Shown here piece by piece: positions 1 to 14,200 of a stretch of 57,526 nucleotides of DNA. The notes under the pieces were generated by a model. It searched no databases. It was not told the DNA's origin and saw only the letters and a program-made list of their open reading frames with translations. Within the stretch, counting starts at the first letter, position 1, and each line of letters opens with the position of its first letter. Source of the stretch: Hofstenia miamia (Eukaryota > Xenacoelomorpha > Acoela); contig SCFE01000048.1 of NCBI GenBank assembly GCA_004352715.1, positions 395,111 through 452,636 of the forward strand, given 5' to 3'. Both the position numbers and the translations under genes were made by a program.

Positions 1-413
1 AAGCTGAAGAAGCTGGGTTATACCTCAGCTGAGTTACAATTGATCTACAAGTCTATTGTGGTCAGTATTATCACTTAGGGATGCAGCGTGTGGGGAGGGG
101 CGGCTAAGACTATTCTTGAAAAGATTGATGGAGTACAGAAGAAAGCCATGCGCTTGGGAATCATATCAAACTACATTCCAATAAGAGAACATATTCGCAT
201 ATCACACCGAAGGCTATACAGGCAAATCCAACGCATGGGAGTAAAACATCCGCTGCATAAATACGTTCCGCAGCGAACAGAGTATGCAATGACAAAGCTA
301 CGACACAGAATGCCGTCAGTAAGGAAAACGACCAGCTCTAAAGAACTCTCCCTCTTCCCCAGCCGATTCCTGAAATCGTGAACTCTCCTTTATNAATAAA
401 AGTTTACTTACTT
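1..413 (+). mobile_element. LINE fragment, end of reverse-transcriptase ORF and 3' tail
   Basis: Reading from base 1, the frame gives a non-LTR retrotransposon RT C-terminus: LKKLGYTSAEL, then SVWGGAAKTILEKIDGVQKK, RRLYRQIQRM and HPLHKYVPQ, ending at a stop at 379-381. The only break is an in-frame TAG at 76-78, where relatives usually have the Y of ITYGCSVWG. A short 3' UTR and a (TTAC)n tail follow at about 402-420, as expected for a LINE 3' end. The single N at 394 sits in the UTR. The family (CR1, Jockey or L2-like) is not resolved. The element is 5'-truncated by the window edge. Confidence 0.75.
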
Positions 414-420
414 ACTTACT

Positions 421-496
421 TTCTTGATGCTTTCAGAATTTGTTATCAGTATTTCTATTTATTGTAAAAACAATTTCTGAATATAGATTTTTCTTC
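421..496 (+). repeat. LINE 3' UTR segment, second copy of the one at 49236-49310
   Basis: This stretch (GATGCTTTCAGAATT ... CAATTTCTGAATATAG ... CTTCTTCTTC) closely matches about 75 bases that follow the RT ORF of the LINE at 47.9-49.2 kb. It is therefore probably the 3' end of a different LINE copy, abutting the (TTAC)n tail of the first element. Only the UTR piece is seen in this orientation. Confidence 0.55.
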
Positions 497-499
497 TTC

Positions 500-1450
500 T
501 TCTATTGAATGCATTAGCAATATCCTTGAGTTTAGTTAAGCTTTCACCATTGCTATTTTCAATAAGATTCAGGTGCTGCGTATTACACTTGTTTCTGTTT
601 AATACATTGTTGATGAAGTCCCACTATGCTTAGGGTCATTTATTCTACTAAATACGGATTGCATATACCGATTTTGTGCTGTTCTCATTTAAATATTACA
701 TTTGTTAATTGCAATTTTATATAACCGGTAGTTATCAGCAGTTTTATTTCGTAAGTAAGTTTTTAAGCTCGATTTTTGCATTTGACGAGTATTTTTAGCT
801 TGGGAGTTAATCAGATCGCGTGATTTGATAATTTTCGTGTTTTTTTAGAAAAAATTCTTTTGGTTTGACAATATAAATTTATATAAGTCGTGAATGAATG
901 AATTGAGCATGCAGTTTACATCCTCGGATAGAAAGACGCTATCCCAAGATTCATTCTCTAGGCGAGTATTTAGAATTTCTATTAGCACTGGATCCCTTTC
1001 TCGAATCTCTACCCAAATTTTTTCGTTTGTATGCTTTATGTTGTTAGATGAAAATGATCAATTAAAATAGAAGTGTTTTTATTTAGCCTAATTTGTACAC
1101 TGGAATTTATTGTGCTAAACATCATGTAAAGAATTCAATTTATCTCTTTCAGTATTCTTCAGATAGTTGATATTCCAATCGCCCATCACTATCAACGACT
1201 TATTTTCTTTTAGAGAATATTTTGTTTCACCTTCAATTTCAGTAACAAATTCATTAAAGTGAACTTTGCTGGTACAGTAGGAGATATTTATCAACTGATG
1301 AACGTCTTTTTTCCAATTTTTCACGGGGAATGCATATTTCAATCCATAGGCTTTCAAAATTTTTCCTAATCTTAAATCAAGTTCAATAAGTTTCGAATGT
1401 GGTGGATTTCTGAGAGTAATAAAGTCGGAACGGATGAAACGGTGTCGGCA
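500..1450 (-). mobile_element. LINE fragment: end of endonuclease domain and EN-RT linker
   Basis: On the minus strand, 1115-1357 encodes KSLIVMGDWNINYL, the GDxN motif of an APE-type LINE endonuclease. Downstream on the same strand, pieces in shifting frames resemble the linker before the RT domain: INSQAKNTRQMQKSSLKTYL near 760-830 and LTKLKDIANAFN near 500-540. Frameshifts and stops separate them, so the copy is dead. Its orientation is opposite to that of the two LINE pieces on its left. Confidence 0.6.
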
Positions 1451-1723
1451 TAGCTTTTTGCAGGGTTATTTGATTTATTCGATTTAAGTTTTTTCATTGC
1501 TATGATCACCTCAAGTTCACTATGAGATCCTTGTGTAAGTTTCCATCATATTCATTAATTGCAATTGTGCCGATCATACATTTTTCTGAGTTCCTTTGAT
1601 TTAATCCGTTGAAAATGTTTTCGAAATGAAATTTTTGCGGTTTTCAAATAGTTACATTACAAAAATTCCTGCCTTTTTGTAACAATAAGAACTTTCACTT
1701 GTTTTTAATAGTAGGTACTCTTT

Positions 1724-2020
1724 TTGGAGTTGATTAATTTATACAATGCTTACACTTGGAGTCAATTTAGGGTTCACTATCAATTATTTTTTGGAAATCA
1801 AGAATTTGATAATTTGCACCGAGAGTCGGTTTCTTTTGAGCTCGCAGTACTAAATTCGTTACTCTCAGAAGCATTCATTGATGACTCGTCAAGTACTAAA
1901 TTATTAGCGCCGTTCAATGCACTCACTAATGAAGACCTGTTCTTAGCGAATATAAAAACACTGATGGAAAACAAGAATCCACTCTCGCAATGTTCACCCC
2001 CAATACGAGAAGGATTTTAA
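1724..2020 (+). other. Unassigned 98-codon open frame, probably a repeat relic
   Basis: The open frame runs 98 codons and contains FELAVLNSLLSEAFIDD and FNALTNEDLFLANIKTL. I do not recognise a family. It has no clear promoter or splice sites and lies next to LINE debris, so a degenerate transposon ORF is more likely than a host gene. This rests on context only. Confidence 0.25.
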
Positions 2021-5000
2021 ATACGCCAATTCACAAACGCCTACGCAAAATTTTGCACGCGAACCTCGAAAAAAATTGGGGAAGGAACAATTTATGACCC
2101 TTCTCATGAGCCAATACCCAGCCTCTACAAAAATTAAGCAGATCTTAGTCACAAATTGGTCGCAACGATATCATGAGATAAGATAAGAGATTCTATATTC
2201 AGATAAATGTTTACAATTCAAATAACTGATAATTTAACTGAATAGCGTCATAAATTACAAAAAAATAACGAATCTACAAATCAACATACATTACAAAAAG
2301 TAACAATTTTGACAGGCTATGGATGAATTGTTTTATATTGCTATTTTAATGACGAGTTATCGTATGAGGAAAAAGGACAACCTTACAGATAAGTACAAGC
2401 TAGTCATTGAAACTATTAAATCAAATTTGAACTCTGCAACTACTTTTATTGGTGACGTCGCTCCCTTCTCCTACAATAAACGACTAAACTAAAAGGCAAT
2501 TGAGTTAAACTTAATAAAAAAAATACTAACTTTTTGATTTCACTGTTTTTAACAACTTTAACGATTTCTATTAAGGCAATTCAATTAACGCGAGACTTTT
2601 TGCTCATGACGGAATTCATTATTCAGATTTTGTATATGTAATGTATTCACGCATTCTAAAAAATTTCTTCAGTTCCCGCGAATTTCGCCGCCATTCAAAA
2701 GATACGCCGACACCGGTTCATCCGTTCCTACTCTATTACCTGTAGAAATTAACCACATTCGGGTTTTATTGAACTTTTAAAAACTGTTAATCATGGCACG
2801 CATGTTCTTTTAGCTTCCAACATTGACAAACTTTGTGCTAGCAATACCCAGTTTATTGCTAGCACTATTTCTAAACCTAATCGATACACAATTTAAATTT
2901 CTTCTGTTTATTCTTAATGAATCTTTCCCAAAATGCAACTTTTCCAGAATATGCCAAATGTAAACAAAATTTCCGTTATATGCGCATTCAAATTATAATT
3001 CGAGGACTTCTAAATTCAAAAAAGTGAAGTAATAAAAAATATTTCTTAAAAATTCGTTTTTAAACTCAACAATTGACTGAAATAACTTACCAATTGAAAT
3101 AAAACGAATCAAAAGTGGCAGGAAATTTAAAAGTCAAATCAATCACTACCTCTAGAAGCAATACATCCCTAAAATCGGCTCCACGTCATGGAAAGGATTT
3201 GTTAATTAAAATAATTAGCAATAACTGGGTAAACTGCAAATTCCCATCCATGTTTTTGTACCTTGTTATTATTGACGAATTAAGTGTAGTATTAGCAGCT
3301 TTTGTTGAAGTGTGTGTTGAATTATGCCATTGTACTACACTTAGTAAGAAATTCTTTATTATTCTATAAAATTTTCTTTTGAGTGCGAAAATGTCAAAAA
3401 TATTCAAGTTCAATTAGAAATTTGTCCAACATACTATTTGGTTCTGAAGCTGAATATTCATCATTCAAATCTACTCTTAGCTCAGGTTTGTGTTTAGCAA
3501 TATTTTCTCTAAAATGATTCAGTTATTGAGCTAATAGCGGAGCATTTGAATTCTTGCATAATTTGCATGTTTATTGGCTAAATTCTGAAAATTTGCATGA
3601 ACATAATTTGTGGTTTTAATATTAAATTTTAACATGAATTCTACATAGTTATGAACAAGGCAGAGGTTACTGTCGATTTTTTGAGAAACTAAGAAAATAT
3701 TAAGACAAGTTTGCATACTCAAAGTATTTTTATATTATAAACAATAGGATTTACATGTATGCAGGTTTACAAGTAGCCTTAACGTCAACGCAATATACAT
3801 ATTTTAATATACAGGTGTCACAAAACTCTCCATAGTTTAAAAGTCAATGTCAATGGAAGACGTCGTGACATTTACTATATGTGCATATTTGCTTTCTGAA
3901 ATTATTAATCCCAAGCTTCCTTGTGCAAATTAAGAAGCATCCCATATCAATTGATGAAGGTGTTTTCATATGTAAATGAGCTTTGCTGTATCTGAATTAG
4001 TTGAAAATAATTGTGTTGCATATATAATGTTAAAAATCGGCAGTCTAAGCCAATGGGACTGTCCTAAGCATCAATTAGGGGCCAATATTATTGATATTGT
4101 TCACGATGTGCCTGAAACCAAGCTTAAGCAGATGTTCGACTTCTTTATTATTGTGTGTTGCAAAAATAAAACCTTAAGTGCTTGAAATTTGAAAGTAAAA
4201 ATTCAATAACCATGTTACTATGCTTAGTAAACCTGAGTCCGTCAGAAGAAAGACTACATTCAACTGAAGCGCGGTATGCATTTTAAGAGGTGAATTTGGA
4301 GCGATATTTTTAATCAAGGCCTGTCCGAGGTAAGTTAGACGACGAAAGCCCAGCTCAACCACTGAATTTCAATATGAGGACTAAATCAAATCCTAAAAAT
4401 TTCGAATAATCAAGTAATAAATATTGTTAAATCGGGCTATTCAAGCCAACGAAAATGGCAATTATTAACATCATAGGGTCTGACTTATGCTCTCCATTGA
4501 AATATTGTATGTATCAATTGCATAGCTAGTCTTGATGTACATTTGTTCACTTAATGATGGAAAGTGAAATGATCATAATGTTGATTAACATATATTAATG
4601 TTACAGCATATTAACTCACAAATTTATATTCCCGTAAATTGTTGTAACTCAAAAGCTTCCAATTGACAAATAGTTAATACGGTCTTTTATTTATATTCAG
4701 ATAACTAAATGGAATTAAAAAATTAAATGAAAATCGCTCCTATATATTCTACTAGAAAATTATTGCTCAGTTAATTTTTATTAATTCAATACTACCAATA
4801 TTAAGATTGTATATTTAAAATAATTGATGAAAAAAGAAGACTTGAAACTATTTTTAATCTTAAGTAATGAAAATTACGGTAGTAAAATAATTTCTAATCC
4901 ATGGAAATGCTATAAAAACAAGCATTGAAAATAATAAATGAAGTATCGAACAATTCACTACAGACAAAAGAATCAAAATAAAATACAAATTGTTGTGAAA

Positions 5001-5232
5001 AACACCAATAATTAAATTATGTACAATACGTCTACATTTTAAAAAGAAAAACCCTGACATATTTGTTAACACTAAATTATATGTACAGTACACAAATATA
5101 TTATTGCAGCAATTGGAGTGATAACGCAAATTCGACCAGAATGCAAACTAAAACTGAAAAGATCGAATCTAAGCATTGGAATATTATGTTCTAAAACAAG
5201 AAATTGCACAATTCAAACGATTGAATATTCAT
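2021..5232. other. Intergenic AT-rich stretch downstream of the KMT2 stop
   Basis: No convincing coding exon or RNA gene is visible; short open frames here are isolated and composition-driven. The right part must contain the KMT2 3' UTR. Minus-strand AATAAA hexamers occur at 4777-4782 and near 4686, about 450-550 bases beyond the stop. Either could be the polyadenylation signal, but in such AT-rich DNA the motif is common, so neither is assigned. Confidence 0.5.
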
Positions 5233-8200
5233 TCAATTCATCCATTTGCGACAATTTGAGGCGCCACACAGGCATGGAATTTTGTGGTTGTCATCTTCAA
5301 AATCGAATTTATAATCATAGGTTAGTTCTTCACCTTTAATGATTTTTCGAATTGCTGATATAACAATATGATGTTCTTTGGATGTTCCTTTTTCAATTGT
5401 AACAATTTCAGTCTGGCAGTTAGGATTGCATGAATGATTAATGAAGCGAGCTGGACCTCCTCTCATAGTGGCATCACATACTCTGTCATCATCAATGCGA
5501 AACATGTAAATTCCACAGTTGCGTTTGTCGTAGAGTTTTTCATGAACTTCAGCGACCTCATTGCGAATGAGTTCTCCAATATACTCAATAATCATAGTAC
5601 CCTTTTCAAGTTCCTTAGCTGCATACATACCAAATCCCTGAATGCGAGATCGACCTACATACGCCAGGTTTCGTGATTCAGTTTTCATTTTTCTGTACTG
5701 AGATGATTTCGTGTGAACAAATTGTTTAGAGTAAGGCGCCTGAGTATCAGTGACAGATAAAAAGAGTGAGGAAGAATTATGATTTTGCTTCGAAGTCGCG
5801 CAGCTTGTCAAAGTGTGCGGGCGTCGAATAAAAGTTCGCATTTTTGGCTCACTACGAGCACAACCAGTGGGATTAATAGCCAATGGAAGTTGAATTAAAG
5901 GCGATCTTCCAAATTTAAAGCAATAATTGCGGCAAGTTTCAACACCTGGAAGCGATTCAATTATTCTTAAAATAGCCGGCTCCGTTAAACCGAATACTTC
6001 TTCACCCGAGGTGATATCACTGAAAAAAGATAGGGACTGATCTTTTTTTCTTAGAGCATGTATGGCAGACAAAATAGAATCCCAAGCAGTTTTTGGGGAT
6101 TTATCACGGAATGTGACATTGTCGAAATTTTTCTCAATTACAGTTACAGCAAATTCAGGCTTGCCAGCTTTATCTTCAACATTACAAACATACTTGCAAC
6201 GAGAACTTACATTGCGCATGCTCCAAAATATTCTTATTGATTCAAATCCAATAGGAAATATAGCATTTGTAGTATGGAAAACATTCATTTGATGAGGTAG
6301 AAGTTGGCCAACATTACCAAAAATGAGACTTCCCAGTCGAAAAGTGAATTTTCGCTCATTTTGCTGAACAACATTAGCGATTTGTTCATGTTCATCACGG
6401 TTAATGTAAACACGTCGAAATACAGAAAAGTGCTCTAATTCATTCTCAGGCTTAATTTTAGGTTTATGAATAGGACATAAAATTGTTTTGTCCTTAAAAA
6501 ACATACACTGGTCACGCACAGCACATGAGAAGTGATACATTGCTGTGCATCTCAGCTTATAACAACTAAGAGTAGCACACATTTTCGAACAAACCATACA
6601 AGATTGAAGTTTATGCCTCTGATAAGCTACCTGAACATTTATTAGGGCTCCATTAACAGTTTCATAAACCTCTGAAGACCACAAAGCACAATTCAGGTGA
6701 ACCCATTTATCTATATCATAATTAAGTAATCTACCTGAGCCATTTGTATTACCATCCCCCACTTCCATGCAAATTAAGCATTCGCGTAGATCTTCAGCAT
6801 CATTATCTGTTAGACCAATATCCAATGAGGAAATAGCCTCAGTTAATTCTTCGTTATTAAGTGGAGATATCGGTTCTCCAAGAGTAGATAACTCCATCTC
6901 AGATTCCAAATTAACAGGCGTTGTATAATATTTCCATTTAACGTTTTTCCATTTTCTAAGGCAATCCTTTTCGGCTCTTTTAAGTTTAATTTTCAGTGGT
7001 TGAACTTCTTCAGCTTCATAAACTACTCTAGATTCTGTTTTCACTTTCTTAATGTCATTTGAATCATCAACACTAGAAATATCTTCCTCCTCTTCTTCCT
7101 CTAACCGTCGTTTACGATTCTCATTTTCAATTTTACATTTGCGAGACGATACAGCAAATTGCAAATAACAATCATTACTACAAAAATAAATTTCACATTT
7201 AATATCTTCATTAGGATTAATTTCAGCCATTGATTTAAAAATTACATTTGAACCGAGTGACGCTTTACACAACAAGCAGTTAGAAGGTATTTGATTCGAT
7301 AACACTGTTGGATTAGCTTTACGGAAATTGGTATTTTGCAACGCACTATTAGGAAAACTACCACTTGCCTGATTACAATCCGTATTGATATTGAGTTGCT
7401 CAAATTTATCAGGTACATATTTTAGTAGTTCATAATTGCTAGGTGGCAAAATACAAAGCACTTGCGCCAACTTCAAGAGAAAATTATTAATATTCAAGTC
7501 GCACGCTTTTCTTATATCTAATGTTACATCAATGCTGGTATAATCACGCTCAGCATATTTCTCGTCTGCTTTTAAACGTTCTAATTTTAAAAGATGATTG
7601 TCCATATCTTTTTTACAATAATACGAAGAAATATTCAGGATTGGTGATGTACATTGATTTCTTCTGTCCATTGAGGGATCAAAACGAGCGAGCGATTTAT
7701 ATCTTGCTAAATGACTCATTCTAACTGAATGTTGATCAGGAGAAGCCGGCACAAAATCAAAACTAATTGAATCTGAGTTCTCGGTTGATGCTTTCACAAT
7801 ATCCTCATCAAATGTGTTATGAGGCGGTGTAGGTAATGAGGGAGGTATGTCAATAGTTTTCTGTTGATGCTCGCATTTAATAGATGATTTTGTTGGAAAA
7901 CTATACCTTTGAGATTCTTCCGGTGTTAATTCATCTAATACCTGAGCAGGAGGAGGCGTCGGTGGCAAAGACGCTGGTGGTGTTGGAGGATTACTTGGAG
8001 GCAAGGGGCCACCATTTAAAAATTCCGTATAATAATCGGGCAAACCATTGATTCGTGGATTTTCAAAATCTCCAGTCAATAAACTCGGGCCCATAGGATT
8101 TGAACTCCATGGTATAGTATTACTACACATTGTCCAAGAAATTGAAAGTTCAGGTTCTTGTGGTGACAATGGTGGCAACTGTTTGATTGCTGCCATTATT

Positions 8201-11200
8201 CGTTCAGTAGCATCAATTTCAGGCTCATCTTTCTCTTTTTTCTTCCGCCGTCGTTTTTTATCGTCATTTTGCCTGGGTCTTTTCTTAATGAATCTGTCAT
8301 CTGACATAGCATCAAATGTCTTAGGTCCACAAAATTCATTACTTAACGCCGGTGATACACTTTCTCTACCATTCACTGAAATAATACCATTATCACTTCT
8401 TGAGTAATCTGAAAGCGTATCAGAATTATGATTGCTATTATTTTGAACATGATAAAATTCAGTTGGTGTTGGAGTGTTATGAGAAGGAACATATTGGTTT
8501 GTTGGTTTTTTATCCAACAATTCTCTTTGTACGTAAGAATCACTAAATGGATTATTATCATCAATTTGAACAGATGGGTTGTTAAACTGAAAGTTTTGAG
8601 GACTATTGTCAACAGTATTTATACAATTTAGCGTCGGGGAATTATTTGGTTGTAATGGCATCCTTTGTCCAACCATAGTAGGTGACATTAAATTTGGTGA
8701 GTTTATGTGATAAGGCGATAATTGCGGTGTACCTTGAATGTATCCAGAAGGTGTTGGCACCGGTGAACCCATCATTAACTGTGACCGATTCATATTCGGT
8801 GGATGAATAGCTGGTTGAAAACGTTTTAATTTGTTATTATATTCTGAAACTATATTAGCATGCGCCCTCACTTGCTTCTTTGCCATTTCTAATTGTTTTT
8901 GGAAATTGTTGGCAGTTTTAGTAACCTTTTCTAAATGAGCTAGCTCAGCTTCACTCAAATCAGTGCTGTGCTTTTTTAAAGATCTCTGTCGTGTTGTTAA
9001 AGAACGCTTAATTTTGCGGTTGTTATCAAGTTCCCCCTCAAGTTTCTTTTGACGATAATGCAAATATCTTTCTTGACTTACTAACCATTCTTCGTATATG
9101 GCTTTTGATTGTGGATCTTTCAGAGCAGCAGCTGCAGCAGGATTTGCTCCAAATGACGGTTGAGGAGGTGGGGGTGAAATATTATCAAGCATTGGACTTT
9201 GCTGATATTGCATTCTCGTATGTGTTGGTGAAATTTGAGTTGGAAATTGATTATTGATAATTTGCGTATTGTCGGAAATAGAAAATCCAGGATTGTTATA
9301 TGTTGGAAACCTTGATTGTGAATACATCATAGGACGAGGTGGAATTATTTGATGAGATGGCATATGATTTCCAGAAGCCATTCGTTGTAATAATTGGCTA
9401 TGTGGAAATTGTGTATTAACTGGTGACTTTGTAACTATCATTTCATTTGTTGAGGTTGGCGGAGTTTTAGTGGCTTGAACTCTTGAAGGATTTTGCTTCT
9501 GCATTTGCTCTCGCTTTTCTTCTTCTAAAAGATCTTCAATTAATAAGGGTTGATCAGCCAATAAACCACTGGGTTTAGTTGAATTACCAGGTATAACTGC
9601 AGAAATTGATGTCTTATCTAACGTAGAAGCTTCAGATTCATTAGAAACTAACAATTCGGTTGAAGTTGCACTATGAGCAGGTTTATTTGATGATACATCT
9701 TGATGAGTTTGATAGTAATTAGCATTAAGTTGTCCGACTACGGCAGCTACTGCAGAAGCAGCCTCGGCAGTTAGCGACTGGCAAACTGGNTTCAATTAAT
9801 AAGGGTTGATCAGCCAATAAACCACTGGGTTTAGTTGAATTACCAGGTATAACTGCAGAAATTGATGTCTTATCTAACGTAGAAGCTTCAGATTCATTAG
9901 AAACTAACAATTCGGTTGAAGTTGCACTATGAGCAGGTTTATTTGATGATACATCTTGATGAGTTTGATAGTAATTAGCATTAAGTTGTCCGACTACGGC
10001 AGCTACTGCAGAAGCAGCCTCGGCAGTTAGCGACTGGCAAACTGGCAACGATGTCCCCATATTTTGAGTTTTTATACTAACATTATCAGTTTTATTTCCT
10101 AATTGTGATTTTTCAATGAATAAATCTTCAAGAGATTTGGAATCTTCCTCATTGTCAGAGCCCATATTACCTCCTTCATTTTGCACACTTGGTGGCTGAT
10201 AAAATTCTAGGTCAAACGAATTTACTTCAGAAGTATCACTTGAACATTGTGAAGAAATGTTCTGCAAATCGGCCTGCGATGTTTGCTGCACGTAAATTTC
10301 ATTAGGTTTTTGAGGTTCTTGCATACCTAGATGGCCTCTAGATTGGATGTCCTCGTTTTTTATAACATTAGCATTCGAACTGACCATAGTATTGGCATGC
10401 GATTGATCAAATGCTTGTCTTGGTTGCTGTATATATTGGTTTGAGTTATTAATTACCTGAGGATATTGACTTAACTGTGACTGTTGTACGGACTGTTGTT
10501 GATGATGTGTTTGAGGATTCCACTGCATTCGCCCGTAAGCATTTTGTAGAGNTATATGGCTTTTGATTGTGGATCTTTCAGAGCAGCAGCTGCAGCAGGA
10601 TTTGCTCCAAATGACGGTTGAGGAGGTGGGGGTGAAATATTATCAAGCATTGGACTTTGCTGATATTGCATTCTCGTATGTGTTGGTGAAATTTGAGTTG
10701 GAAATTGATTATTGATAATTTGCGTATTGTCGGAAATAGAAAATCCAGGATTGTTATATGTTGGAAACCTTGATTGTGAATACATCATAGGACGAGGTGG
10801 AATTATTTGATGAGATGGCATATGATTTCCAGAAGCCATTCGTTGTAATAATTGGCTATGTGGAAATTGTGTATTAACTGGTGACTTTGTAACTATCATT
10901 TCATTTGTTGAGGTTGGCGGAGTTTTAGTGGCTTGAACTCTTGAAGGATTTTGCTTCTGCATTTGCTCTCGCTTTTCTTCTTCTAAAAGATCTTCAATTA
11001 ATAAGGGTTGATCAGCCAATAAACCACTGGGTTTAGTTGAATTACCAGGTATAACTGCAGAAATTGATGTCTTATCTAACGTAGAAGCTTCAGATTCATT
11101 AGAAACTAACAATTCGGTTGAAGTTGCACTATGAGCAGGTTTATTTGATGATACATCTTGATGAGTTTGATAGTAATTAGCATTAAGTTGTCCGACTACG

Positions 11201-14200
11201 GCAGCTACTGCAGAAGCAGCCTCGGCAGTTAGCGACTGGCAAACTGGCAACGATGTCCCCATATTTTGAGTTTTTATACTAACATTATCAGTTTTATTTC
11301 CTAATTGTGATTTTTCAATGAATAAATCTTCAAGAGATTTGGAATCTTCCTCATTGTCAGAGCCCATATTACCTCCTTCATTTTGCACACTTGGTGGCTG
11401 ATAAAATTCTAGGTCAAACGAATTTACTTCAGAAGTATCACTTGAACATTGTGAAGAAATGTTCTGCAAATCGGCCTGCGATGTTTGCTGCACGTAAATT
11501 TCATTAGGTTTTTGAGGTTCTTGCATACCTAGATGGCCTCTAGATTGGATGTCCTCGTTTTTTATAACATTAGCATTCGAACTGACCATAGTATTGGCAT
11601 GCGATTGATCAAATGCTTGTCTTGGTTGCTGTATATATTGGTTTGAGTTATTAATTACCTGAGGATATTGACTTAACTGTGACTGTTGTACGGACTGTTG
11701 TTGATGATGTGTTTGAGGATTCCACTGCATTCGCCCGTAAGCATTTTGTAGAGAAGGTGGAAAATTTCTATATACACTTTGCTGTTGTTGCTGCTGCTGC
11801 TGAGATGGAAATTGGCTGCGTTGTTGATTAAATAAATTTTGCTGCCATTGTTCTTGGCTACTAGTCGTATTCCAATTTGATGGGTAAGAATTACTGCGAT
11901 GAACGTTACCCGTAAATTGACTTGTCTGCATGGAGTTATAATTCATATTATGCGATCCACCTTGTTGCATTATATATGTAGTCGATTGATTATTTAAATG
12001 CATTTGATTTTGCTGGTGCTGCTGCTGTTGCTGTTGTTGAGCTTGTTGCTGGCGCATTAAAAGCAAGCGTTTTTGCTGAATTTGCTGCTGTTGTGTTATG
12101 TATGATTGATTACCACTTGTTGTTTGTGATGGATTTTGAATAGCGCTATTAGTTTGAGTTTGATTCATTATTGAAGAATAAGGAGACGACTGATTTATAG
12201 TATTTACATTCCCCGTTGCAAGCGTTGTCTCTTGAAAACCGGCAGGAAATCCACTAGCTTCTCCTCCTGTAAATGAATGAGTACGGTTTAATTGTTGAGG
12301 TGTTTGCCTTTGAAAATTCTCATTAGCATTTGTATTAATAGATTGTTTTGTATACATTTCTACATGATGCTGTTTAGTATTATCAGTGATTTGGTTTTCA
12401 GATGATAATTGACGAGCGAGTTCTAACTGATCTTCAATTTGAGTTGTAACTGCTAAAGACTCAATATTTTGCTCGACCACATAATTCCCTTGACTGGTTT
12501 TGTAAATGTTTTGAGGTGAACAACCAGAATCAATCGACTTATTGGACTCATTATCAAATTCCGATAAATTTGTAGCTAAATTCTTTATTGGAGATGGTTC
12601 ACTTGAACGAACAGGTGATTTCAAAATATTTTTCGGAGATACTTGACATTTTGATAAAGGCGACGAGGGAATCGAAAACGAACCAAGCTGTGTCTGTTGA
12701 ATTGTTTGTTCAATGAACTGTTGCTGATGAGCCATTTGTTGAGCCATTTCTGCAGGATGTGGCTGTGGATCTCCCGATAAAGATTGAGATTTTGAAGTAG
12801 GCGACTTNNNNNNNNNNNNNNNNNNNNNGGACTCATTATCAAATTCCGATAAATTTGTAGCTAAATTCTTTATTGGAGATGGTTCACTTGAACGAACAGG
12901 TGATTTCAAAATATTTTTCGGAGATACTTGACATTTTGATAAAGGCGACGAGGGAATCGAAAACGAACCAAGCTGTGTCTGTTGAATTGTTTGTTCAATG
13001 AACTGTTGCTGATGAGCCATTTGTTGAGCCATTTCTGCAGGATGTGGCTGTGGATCTCCCGATAAAGATTGAGATTTTGAAGTAGGCGACTTTCCCGTAT
13101 CTCTAGGCGAACTGTTACGTCGACGCGGCGAGTTTTTTTCAGTTTTAGCCTTCGCAGACTTGCCCTTTTCTTTGTCATCGTAATTCGGTTTTGAGCGGCT
13201 TTTCTTGAGTAAAACCTTGGGTTTTGTAACGCATTCTTTTGGAGAACTCTGAAATTTTGTAACGGGTAGACTGTCTGATCTTCCAAGAGGAACAGGATAT
13301 TTTTCAAATAATTCTTTTTCAATTTTTCGAATTTGGAGTTTATCAGACCACCTCACTGATTCCACTGGGGGTTGCTGTGTATTTTGTTCAGATATCAATT
13401 TATTATCCGTAGGTTTCTGTTGGTAGGACGAACTGAACAAATTTGGAGGTTGACTTTGATTAGCTGATTGAAAATTGGGAAACTGCTGACCATACCCATC
13501 AGATGTTGGCGGCTTTTCTGTTATAAGATCAGCCAAAATGTCATCAACATCTGACATTTCCATTTGAGGTAAATCGTCTAAATTTAAAACACTGGCTAAG
13601 GAATCCACATCCATCACTTCCTCTTGAAGTCTTTGAGGAGGCTGTTGTTGATTTGAATTAATCTGTGTATTTTGAAATTGATTAATATTTACAGGAAATC
13701 GAGTTGAATTATTAATTATTCGTGGACGATTTACATTTACAGGAGATGCTTGCATTGTGCAAGTTACGGGCGTTTGAGAATTTTGATTCCATGACAAGTT
13801 AGTTTTCGTAGAAGTACTTGTAAGAATAGAACTGCTGGAAGTAGTAGCCGTAGAAGGAATTTCTTGTCCACTATTTTCAATTTCAATAAAATTGAGATCG
13901 TTATTATCCATTAGAAAATCGAATAAATTATCATCTTGTCCTAAAATTAAATCATCATTTAACAACATGTCGTCTGGTGACTTCTTTTCATCTACTTTAC
14001 TGTCGAAGTTAAAATCCTCTAAATCACCATTAGGATGAAGCGATCTACTCTCCAACAAACTTTTACCGAAAAATGCTTCTTGTAAATAGTATGGATATGT
14101 AGCTTCCAACTCTTTGCCGCATTTCTTAAAAGGATCATAGCAATCTGGAGAATGAAGATCAATTTTTTTATCCATTTGATTTTTACTGCGCAGTAATGAA

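Noticed and set aside
8048-8407. 119-codon plus-strand frame, also 15149-15514 and other plus-strand frames at 5.4-15.5 kb
   Set aside because: Antisense shadows of the conserved KMT2 exon, with no family resemblance of their own.
9095-13092. True tandem duplication of KMT2 coding sequence
   Set aside because: Copies appear identical, are joined only at N characters, and one contig is wholly contained in another. Real duplications would not start and stop at assembly joints.
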